In this document: positions 57,364 to 64,000 of the stretch, piece after piece
How the letters are laid out: each line of letters opens with the position of its first letter
Numbering within the stretch: the stretch's first letter is position 1
NCBI RefSeq assembly: GCF_002939305.1
Contig: NZ_MVDI01000014.1
Span: 1-64,000 of the forward strand
Source of the DNA: Chroococcidiopsis sp. TS-821
GTDB lineage: Bacteria > Cyanobacteriota > Cyanobacteriia > Cyanobacteriales > Chroococcidiopsidaceae
Direction of reading: 5' to 3'
DNA: 64,000 bases
Translations under genes and position numbers: made by a program
Notes under the pieces: generated by a model
What the model saw: the letters and a program-made list of their open reading frames with translations, nothing else
Databases searched by the model: none
What the model was told of the DNA's origin: nothing

Positions 57364-58719
57364 TTAGCTACTAATCTCCGAAAATTGTTTGAGGTTCTTT
57401 TTTGTAAAAAAGAAAAGGTATGTAAAAGAAAAAACATAAACACAACTTGTTGATAAAGCAATACCTTGAATTCCAATCCATTGCATAAAAACATAATTAA
57501 AAATTATATTAAATAACAAATTAAATAAAGAAACCCACATAAGTAAATGATTGAGTCGCATTGAAGTAATTAACTTGACAACAAAAATATTGGCAATATA
57601 AAAAGGAATTTGTAACGCATATAAAGCTTGAATGCGAGCAACAATAATGGTATCGCTAGATGTAAACGAGCCTCTTTCAAACAAAATTCGAGTAATAGGT
57701 TCAGATAAAACCATAAATAGCAGTGTCAGAGGGACAGTTACTGCAAAAATCAAGAACATATATTGCTTAAGTGTACGGCGTACACTTGCCCAATCATTAC
57801 AAGCAACCATTTTAGAAAAATAAGGAATAATTGCAGTACTCAATGCTGTCGTTGCTAAAGTGATTGGAAAAGCAATAACGCGATTGCCATAGTTCAATGC
57901 AGCTACACTTCCTGGTTCGAGCATTGCTGCCATCGATTGATCGACTAAAACTGCACTGCACATCAAAAAAGCTCCAATAACAGCCGGTGTATATTGATGT
58001 ACTACTTGCTTTAATGAACTATTAATTCCATACCATTGAGGAATTAGAGGAATTTCTTGGCGTTTGAGTGCTACCCCTAAAAGCAATATTTCCAGTACTG
58101 TACCTCCAACTAACCCTGCTGCTAGGGCAAAAATTCCCCAAGGTTTAATCAAGAGAAATAAAATGGTCAGCGCTGGTGTTGTAATCGGAGAAAATGCTGC
58201 TAGGGCAAAACGTTCTCCTGCATTTAAAACCGATCCCCAGACAACAACAATACCACTCAATACGACCAAGGGTGCGATCGCATACAATAAATGAAAAGTA
58301 AGATTTAGCTTTTGTGCATCAAATCCAGTTGCGATTAGAGGCAAATACAAGGGTGCTCCTATCACCATAATGATAGTCGTCACGCCTAGCAGTGCCAACC
58401 CCCAAACCATAGTTCCTGAGAAAAGCTGATGTGCGGCTTTTATACCCTGCTGTTCTCGCACTTGAATATATGTAGGAATTAGCGCTGCATTAAAAGAACC
58501 TGCTACTACATTAATTACAAAAGCAGGTACCAACAAAGCTATTAAAAACGCGTCTACCGCATCTCCTGTCCCAAATCGCCAAGCAATAACCAGCTCTTTA
58601 GCTACAGCTACAACTTTGACGAGCAAAGTTAAAATAGCAATAGTAACTGCTGCCCCAAAAATTTTCCGATTGATAGAGCCGTTCGTCAGTTTATCCCATG
58701 CATTAAATATTTTTTGCAC
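57364..58719 (-). CDS. MurJ/Wzx-like lipid-linked oligosaccharide flippase
   Basis: A 451-residue MOP-superfamily transporter with about twelve to fourteen helices. The MurJ-type features are GTGDAVDAFLIALLVPAFVINVVAGSFNAALIPTY near residue 50 and the late ITSMRLNHLLMWVSLFNLLFNIIFNYVF. It is shorter than true MurJ (about 510-530 residues), and its place in the EPS locus argues for flipping the EPS repeat unit rather than lipid II. Expression probably begins in the 347-base space upstream. Confidence 0.85.
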   Translation of the reverse strand: MQKIFNAWDKLTNGSINRKIFGAAVTIAILTLLVKVVAVAKELVIAWRFGTGDAVDAFLIALLVPAFVINVVAGSFNAALIPTYIQVREQQGIKAAHQLFSGTMVWGLALLGVTTIIMVIGAPLYLPLIATGFDAQKLNLTFHLLYAIAPLVVLSGIVVVWGSVLNAGERFALAAFSPITTPALTILFLLIKPWGIFALAAGLVGGTVLEILLLGVALKRQEIPLIPQWYGINSSLKQVVHQYTPAVIGAFLMCSAVLVDQSMAAMLEPGSVAALNYGNRVIAFPITLATTALSTAIIPYFSKMVACNDWASVRRTLKQYMFLIFAVTVPLTLLFMVLSEPITRILFERGSFTSSDTIIVARIQALYALQIPFYIANIFVVKLITSMRLNHLLMWVSLFNLLFNIIFNYVFMQWIGIQGIALSTSCVYVFSFTYLFFFTKKNLKQFSEISS

Positions 58720-58992
58720 TTGTTAACGGTAAAGCTATGTTATTACTCTCTATTTAAAAAAATGATAATATATTTCTTGCTAGCCGTAAAATAAGATAAC
58801 AATTGATAATTGCAAAGCTTTACTCGCTTGAAAGAGGCATAGTATTTTTCCTAAAAATTTAGTAAAAAAACATGGAGAGTACGCTAAACATAGCGCCAAT
58901 CTCTATTAATTTATCCTTTTTCCTCTAAAAGCAATTTCTTCGTAAGTGTCAAGTTGGATTTAATAGTTTTTAATAACAGTTAATATCAAAAA

Positions 58993-59031
58993 ATATAGCG
59001 GAACAATATCAAAGCTAAAATTCCGCTATAT
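58993..59031 (-). terminator. Rho-independent terminator of the DUF4832-type gene
   Basis: Perfect 11-bp inverted arms, ATATAGCGGAA and TTCCGCTATAT, surround a 17-base loop, 36 bases beyond the stop of the gene at 59067. Read on the minus strand, the stem is followed by TTTTT. The rest of 58720-59066 is A/T-rich and should contain the flippase promoter; nothing else is seen. Confidence 0.75.
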
Positions 59032-59066
59032 ATGACGTAGTTTTGACAAAAAAGTTTCTGCTGCGG

Positions 59067-60527
59067 TTAGCGAGCAGCAAAGAAGCGCTTAGCTGAATGC
59101 GAACTTGCTGTTGCTGCTGGATCAATTCTGACACTTTGCAGTAAAGAATTATAGCCTGTAGATGGCTCCCACACATACTTGTTTGCTAGCCTGATAGAGT
59201 ATTCTGGACGATTACGTAATTTGCTATGCGGATCGGGTAAATTTAATAATACTTGGTACTCGCCAGCAGCAATATTGCTAGGTAGATTACCTTCAACATT
59301 GACTACAGTCGTGACGCCAGGGAACCATCTTCTGATAGGTTCTGCCACAGGCAGAAAGTATTCTTGCCCAGTCTCGCTGTGACGCAGAACAACTTCTAGC
59401 CTGCGCGGGTTGTACGGACTAGCCCAACCATCATTCACCACAGTAAACTTCATTGAAAACGTACTGCCAGGTTTAACGGTTTTTGGCACAGTAGAATTCA
59501 ACAGACGGAAGCGATATCCCAAGCGCCGCTTGATTTCTTCCATACAACCTTGCGCTTGCCACTTCTGATAAACTTGCGTCGAATCAGATTGATTGATTGA
59601 CATTGCGCTCCAGTGCATATGTGCCAAATCTGCTAAAGTCCCTTTACAATCACTGTATGCAAGCGAACTAGCTACACCCGCAGGTTCGCCGCCTTGTACT
59701 ACAAATCTAGTATCAAGGTTGAGCCAGGCTTTTTCTTGCGCTACTTGGACATGGTTAGAGTAGCTATAAGTTCCCATGTCATCTATACCAGCACGAAAAG
59801 CATCGTTGTGATGACCGGTTCTTGCTCTAAAAGAACCATTGAATGCCTCTGTAGGTGATAGTGGATTTTTGCCAAGAATTTGCTTTTTGTGCTTAGAGTA
59901 TCGCAGCGCTACCATCCGCTGTTTGGGTAACACAGACAATAACTTATGCAAAATACTTTTAGCATTAGTACTTGCATTTAAAGTCCAGGAGTCAACATGA
60001 TTGTTACTCGACTTATGCCATTCTCCCCAGTTACCAATAAAGCCTGCTTCCATGTAAGCAATAACGTCGTAGTTATCTTCTAACAATGGTTTTAATTGGT
60101 CTAAGTGAGAAAGGATAATACTTGCAGGTGCATCATCACCGCCACCTAACCAATTGTAAGTAAATCGGATAATCAATTTAACTCCTGCTTTGCGCGCTGT
60201 TTGGCAGTCATTCGATATCATTTCTAAAAAAGACTGCGATATTGGTTTATTCCGAAAGTCTGATAGCAGGTAGTACTTACGAACCAAAGATATATTATTG
60301 TTCCTGAGCTTTTGTAATTCGGAAAGCTCTAGTGGCATGATAGCTTTATTGCCATGCGGTTCCATTGACACATAAAAGCCTCTTTCGGGGTTAGGAAAAT
60401 TTTCTTCAGTGCCGATGTATGAGACTGTGGCAGTATCAAAATTGGATGCTGCATTGCATAAACTCGTGAAAGTTATGCTCATAATTGCTAACACTATGGG
60501 TAGCTTCAAAACCTTAGTCATTATCAT
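59067..60527 (-). CDS. Secreted DUF4874/DUF4832-type protein
   Basis: 486 residues with a signal peptide (LKLPIVLAIMSITFTSLCNAA). The N-terminal half begins ENFPNPERGFYVSMEPHG and contains KYYLLSDFRNKPIS, KLIIRFTYNW and YMEAGFIGNWGEWHKSSN. This is the DUF4874 pattern, a TIM-barrel glycoside-hydrolase-like fold with a conserved E(x)GxWGEWH. The C-terminal DUF4832 part includes RTGHHNDAFRAG and ends in an Ig-like beta domain from about residue 350 (KPGSTFSMKFTVVNDGW). It lies alone between terminator and promoter spaces inside the EPS locus, so it may cut or modify the polymer outside the cell. Catalysis is not proven for the family. Confidence 0.8.
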   Translation of the reverse strand: MIMTKVLKLPIVLAIMSITFTSLCNAASNFDTATVSYIGTEENFPNPERGFYVSMEPHGNKAIMPLELSELQKLRNNNISLVRKYYLLSDFRNKPISQSFLEMISNDCQTARKAGVKLIIRFTYNWLGGGDDAPASIILSHLDQLKPLLEDNYDVIAYMEAGFIGNWGEWHKSSNNHVDSWTLNASTNAKSILHKLLSVLPKQRMVALRYSKHKKQILGKNPLSPTEAFNGSFRARTGHHNDAFRAGIDDMGTYSYSNHVQVAQEKAWLNLDTRFVVQGGEPAGVASSLAYSDCKGTLADLAHMHWSAMSINQSDSTQVYQKWQAQGCMEEIKRRLGYRFRLLNSTVPKTVKPGSTFSMKFTVVNDGWASPYNPRRLEVVLRHSETGQEYFLPVAEPIRRWFPGVTTVVNVEGNLPSNIAAGEYQVLLNLPDPHSKLRNRPEYSIRLANKYVWEPSTGYNSLLQSVRIDPAATASSHSAKRFFAAR

Positions 60528-60989
60528 TGCTATGGGGAAAATCTAACTTACCGGTTATGTAATAAAGGCTCGTGTCCTTGTTGAAGATATAACTTTACAC
60601 GACCTGACTACAAATTAAAGTTAGCTTTACCTTTTCTTTTGAATCCAGAGAAATTTTACTGAGAAATAGAGTTGAGTTCAGATTTTTTCATTTATCTTTC
60701 TTTAAGAAAATTTACTTAAAATTCAGTAGATTTACATGAGAGAATAAGTTAAGGTCTTGGTGATTTACTTAAATATTATTTCTACTCGCTCATTGCAAGT
60801 TAAAAGCTTGTAGTTAGCAATAGAACAAAATAGCTTAACTTAAGATACAGCAACTGAGGCTTGGGTTAGGACATTATAAAAGCTCAGAGAAGCATTGTCT
60901 TGTCAGGTTTACACTTATTTGAAAAACTCTACAAGTTTCCTTAACCGCTGTCCTCGCTAGATTTTAATCCTAACCCTTACTATAGGTCA
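60528..60989. other. Intergenic region, no gene seen
   Basis: About 460 bases of A/T-rich sequence between the DUF4832-type gene and the end of the dehydratase-EAL gene. It should contain the promoter of the former. I find no tRNA, hairpin with U-run, or repeat worth naming. Confidence 0.5.
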
Positions 60990-62969
60990 TTATTTGAGAT
61001 GCGAAACTTGATAGTGTAACTGTCCTTCTAACAATTTTTCTGCGGCATTACCCACTAAAGGTTTTGCGAAAAAGTATCCTTGTCCGTACTTACACTTGAG
61101 CGCCTTGACACGGGCAAGCTGCTTTGTTGTTTCGACTCCGATCGCAGTCACGTCTATGTGTAAATCGTATGCGATCGCCGTAATTGTTTGCATAATCTCC
61201 GCAGTTTCACTGTCGTCACAACTTACTAGAATGCGGTCGAGCTTTAGTCTGCTAATTTTTTTGTTTTGCAATAGTTGTGGTAGTTGTTGCAGCAAGCTTA
61301 AGAACGAATAACCTACACCAATATTATCAATTTGCACTTGCACGCCTAAAGCCGTTAACTGTTGTATCAGCGTCGAGGTATAATCATCATCTTTAACGAT
61401 CGCATCTTCAGCAATTTCTAACCTTAAACTACCTGCTGCCAAACGAACATCTGCTAAAATCTGGGCAATTCGTTCGCTTAAGTTAGGCTGAAAAAATTGC
61501 TGACGCGAAAGATTAACGCTCATTCCCAAGCGCATATGCGGAAATTGCCGTTGCCAAGTTTGAAGTTGTTGACATGCTTGACGCAATACCCACCAACCAA
61601 TAGGCACGATTAAGCCTGTGTTTTCAGCAGTATTCATAAATTTATCAGGAGCAATCAAACCATGTTGTGGATGCTGCCAGCGCAGTAAAGCTTCAAAGCT
61701 TGTAATTTCATTCGTTTCCAAGTTGACAATCGGTTGATAGTAAATCTGCAACTCGCGTTGCATCAATGCCCGTTTTAAGTCTTTTTCGAGTTGAGTTGAT
61801 TCAGAGGTAACTGGCGTCAGATTTTGTTGACAATGAGGAAGAGGGCGATCGCTTACATCCTGAGCTACCTTACTACCGCCTGGCTTGTACTCAGTCACCA
61901 ACTGCTGTAGAAGAGAAATAATTGCCTCATTATCATTCAAATCGGCAGCTTTGCAAAGCGCTGCAACCATTGACTCTAAATTCTCAGGAATGATGCCACT
62001 CGCGTTGCGCACCGAGAGAATTTTTTCATGTTGTGTTGGTTCGTAACGTTCGCCAGGAACAAATAATTCTTCGTATAGTTTTTCGCCTGGTCGTAGCCCT
62101 GTGTATACAATATCGATATCCTTGCCGACTTCATAACCTGAAAGGCGAATTAAATCTTTTGCTAAATCGACAATTTTGACAGGTTCTCCCATATTGAGCA
62201 TGAACACTTCACCACCATCACCGATCACCGCAGCTTGCAACACAAGTTGTACAGCTTCTGGAATTGTCATAAAATAACGACAAATATCCGGATGCGTAAT
62301 CGTAATCGGACCTCCTGCGGCAATTTGTCGCTTAAATGTCGGAACGACACTGCCTCTACTGCCTAGAACATTACCAAACCGTACAACCACAAAAGGTCTT
62401 TTGCTGACTTGCGCAGCTTGAAGAACCAACATCTCTGCGGCTCTTTTACTAGCACCCATAACACTTGTAGGATTTACAGCTTTGTCGGTAGAGATCATGA
62501 CAAAGTGTTTGACGTTGTAACGCAGCGCCAAGTCGAGCAAATTCTTTGTGCCAACAACGTTATTTGTAATTGCTTCGGGGGAATTAGCTTCCATTAAAGG
62601 CACGTGTTTGTGTGCAGCGGCGTGGAAAACAATATCTGGTCTAAATTGCTCAAAAGCATAATCTAAACGCGCAGCGAAGCGAATATCCGCGATGAGTGTC
62701 GTTAGCCGAGGGACGACATTAGCAGCACAACCACGCCAACTTTCTAAGGTTTGTTGCAGTTCTTGCTGAATATTGAATACAGAGTTTTCGCCATGTCCGA
62801 CAAGCAAGATTTCGGCTGGATTGCACTGAAGAACTTGACGACAAATTTCGCTACCAATTGAGCCGCCAGCACCTGTAATCAACACTCGTTTACCATTAAG
62901 GAAACGCGATACTGCTTCTACATTTGTTTTAATTGGTTCGCGTCGTAGTAAATCTTCAATCTTAGACAT
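60990..62969 (-). CDS. NDP-sugar 4,6-dehydratase (CapD/PglF catalytic half) fused to a degenerate EAL domain
   Basis: 659 residues from the ATG at 62969. Residues 4-10 (IEDLLRR) begin the CapD/PglF/WbpM SDR domain. The NAD motif is TGAGGSIGS (32-40), and the catalytic set is STDKAVNPTSVMGASK (160-175), with Met171 replacing the usual Tyr, as in PglF and WbpM. This half makes a UDP-4-keto-6-deoxy sugar, normally from UDP-GlcNAc. After a linker (about 363-392) comes a complete EAL domain (394-650): EALLRW (Glu426), VNLSR (Asn486), LEIAED (Glu518), KLDR (Lys576), GQGYFFAKPL (Gln630). Two key sites deviate: DDFGTGYS reads DNIGVGYS (Asn549) and AEGVE reads AIGVE (Ile610), so cyclic-di-GMP hydrolysis is unlikely. 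A longer frame from 63011 lies inside the upstream gene. Confidence 0.88.
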   Translation of the reverse strand: MSKIEDLLRREPIKTNVEAVSRFLNGKRVLITGAGGSIGSEICRQVLQCNPAEILLVGHGENSVFNIQQELQQTLESWRGCAANVVPRLTTLIADIRFAARLDYAFEQFRPDIVFHAAAHKHVPLMEANSPEAITNNVVGTKNLLDLALRYNVKHFVMISTDKAVNPTSVMGASKRAAEMLVLQAAQVSKRPFVVVRFGNVLGSRGSVVPTFKRQIAAGGPITITHPDICRYFMTIPEAVQLVLQAAVIGDGGEVFMLNMGEPVKIVDLAKDLIRLSGYEVGKDIDIVYTGLRPGEKLYEELFVPGERYEPTQHEKILSVRNASGIIPENLESMVAALCKAADLNDNEAIISLLQQLVTEYKPGGSKVAQDVSDRPLPHCQQNLTPVTSESTQLEKDLKRALMQRELQIYYQPIVNLETNEITSFEALLRWQHPQHGLIAPDKFMNTAENTGLIVPIGWWVLRQACQQLQTWQRQFPHMRLGMSVNLSRQQFFQPNLSERIAQILADVRLAAGSLRLEIAEDAIVKDDDYTSTLIQQLTALGVQVQIDNIGVGYSFLSLLQQLPQLLQNKKISRLKLDRILVSCDDSETAEIMQTITAIAYDLHIDVTAIGVETTKQLARVKALKCKYGQGYFFAKPLVGNAAEKLLEGQLHYQVSHLK

Positions 62970-63774
62970 CGCGAATACTGGCAGCACGAGCATGACCGCT
63001 GAGAATCTCATGAATACTAGGTAATGTACTTGTTGCTACACCCAGTGACTGGCAGCGATCGACAATTTCTCGAATCACTTTACCAGAAACTGTAGGCATC
63101 GCAATAATCACGCGCTCGATGTTAAAAGCACGAATGACTTCAGGAATGCTACGGCGATCGCCAAGTACCCGAATTCCTCGAATACGTAAGCCTAGCTTGG
63201 TTGGGTCGTCATCAATAAAACCAACTGCATAAAGACCGAGTTTAGGATTGTGCTGAATTGTTTGCACAAGTGATACGCCTGCATGTCCTGCACCGACGAT
63301 CAAAGCGCGTTCGTATTGGTGATTTGTGCGCGGAAGTTGACACGCGCGTTCGAGCGCTCGTACGCTAAACCGCACTCCACCCACTAATATGAGGCTGAGC
63401 ATTCCGTCAAGCAACGGTAGCGATCGCGGTAAGTCACCAATCAAATCAGTGGTGTAATACAGCACATAGAATAACCATGATTGTACGACTACAACCGCAG
63501 CCATCGAAGCCACCACTTGAATCAATTCGTCAATACTGGCATAACGCCAACACCTACGATAAAAACCAAATTGATACAACAGTAATATCTTTACAGCTAA
63601 AAAGACTGCTGTTACAATAAGAACATCGGTTCCGTAAACTCTAAATACAAATAGTTTGTCAAGACGCAAAGCTAGTGCTAGTGCAGGTGTCAGCAGAAAA
63701 ATTACCGCATCAGCAACAAAAAAGTGGCGGTTACGTAAGCGCAACCAAACCTTTGATAGTGTATCTATCATCAC
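62962..63774 (-). CDS. N-terminal membrane and Rossmann half of the CapD/PglF-type dehydratase (split gene)
   Basis: 270 residues. Four hydrophobic helices (about 18-38, 48-70, 82-106, 120-138) are followed by a Rossmann domain with RALIVGAGHAGVSLVQTIQ, YAVGFIDDDPTKLGLRIRGI and VLGDRRSIPEVI, and the end LPSIHEILSGHARAASIRDV. In the intact family this runs straight on into the catalytic SDR half through V-x-IEDLLRRE. Here one extra T creates a TAA after IRDV. Removing that T gives IRDVKIEDLLRREP, the family junction. The next frame starts at an ATG overlapping this stop by eight bases. The two parts may thus be coupled halves or one disrupted gene. Confidence 0.85.
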   Translation of the reverse strand: MMIDTLSKVWLRLRNRHFFVADAVIFLLTPALALALRLDKLFVFRVYGTDVLIVTAVFLAVKILLLYQFGFYRRCWRYASIDELIQVVASMAAVVVVQSWLFYVLYYTTDLIGDLPRSLPLLDGMLSLILVGGVRFSVRALERACQLPRTNHQYERALIVGAGHAGVSLVQTIQHNPKLGLYAVGFIDDDPTKLGLRIRGIRVLGDRRSIPEVIRAFNIERVIIAMPTVSGKVIREIVDRCQSLGVATSTLPSIHEILSGHARAASIRDV

Positions 63775-64000
63775 TTGACAATCCTGGCAAATTTTAAATA
63801 CAACATTCCTTTCCTCTATCTGGATTGAGGCAGGAGCTTTATAGAATTTTGCTTATTATTAGTTCATTGAAACTGACAGACTGCGAATCATCGGTCAAAG
63901 TTCCAATGTGATTTGCAACAAATAAAAATTGGTAGACTAATAGTTTAATTAAATAGATTTACTCTTCATTTTATTAGTCATAACGCACAGTCAAATAGTC
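63775..64000. other. Upstream region of the split dehydratase
   Basis: A/T-rich right edge of the window with no reading frame of note. It should hold the promoter for the dehydratase pair. No operator or hairpin stands out. Confidence 0.4.

Noticed and set aside
62967-62982. prfB-like programmed frameshift as the firm explanation of the split dehydratase
   Set aside because: The GUC UAA G site permits a +1 shift, but there is no upstream Shine-Dalgarno-like stimulator, so I keep it only as one option.

Overview
The window looks like chromosomal DNA from a cyanobacterium. The HIP1 octamer GCGATCGC and its core recur throughout, heptanucleotide (STRR-type) repeats lie between genes, and there is a sufR / sufBCDS divergon with cyanobacterial-type SufR. 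Other typical genes are a GH57 branching enzyme, an RTX repeat protein and a large exopolysaccharide (EPS) locus. Codons are mostly A/T-ending. I see no rRNA, tRNA, CRISPR array, IS element or prophage.

Layout. 0-8 kb: housekeeping and metabolic genes (nadC, argS, an IscS/NifS-type cysteine desulfurase, a phospholipase-D-like lipoprotein carrying an EF-hand and a C-terminal helix-hairpin-helix domain, a type II NADH dehydrogenase, a HAD hydrolase). 8-14.4 kb: the Fe-S assembly system, with sufR divergent from sufB-sufC-sufD-sufS; two CAAC-N6-GTTG operators lie between them. 14.4-16 kb: a poorly conserved stretch with two abutting gene remnants and a TspO/MBR protein. 16-25 kb: an RTX protein, then five genes for a lipid-linked glycan (GT2, a probable toroid-fold enzyme, a UPF0104-type membrane protein, a GT-C enzyme, a large membrane protein). 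25-31.8 kb: GH57 branching enzyme, a secreted unknown, an EcsC-like protein, a gamma-glutamyltransferase and a ketopantoate reductase. 31.8-37.4 kb: an operon of a Tat-lipoprotein binding protein, a fused permease, an ATPase and an acyl-CoA synthetase; two perfect 12-bp palindromes exactly 40 bp apart lie upstream. 37.7-41.1 kb: a second copy of the GT-C / large-membrane-protein pair. 41-44 kb: conserved cyanobacterial unknowns.

44-63.8 kb is a Wzy-type EPS locus: a Wzz/BY-kinase co-polymerase, a DegT aminotransferase, two FemAB/GNAT-like acyltransferases, a phosphoglycosyl transferase, a methyltransferase, four GT4 glycosyltransferases, a Wzy-like polymerase, a MurJ/Wzx-like flippase, a DUF4874/DUF4832-type secreted protein, and a CapD/PglF-type NDP-sugar 4,6-dehydratase. 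The dehydratase, aminotransferase, acyltransferases and phosphoglycosyl transferase together suggest an N-acylated amino-deoxy sugar as the first sugar of the repeat unit.

The most striking object is the dehydratase. It is broken into two overlapping reading frames at one extra T between its membrane/Rossmann half and its catalytic half. The catalytic half carries a full-length but apparently catalytically degenerate EAL domain at its C terminus. This suggests that cyclic-di-GMP is read directly on the enzyme that commits sugar to EPS synthesis.
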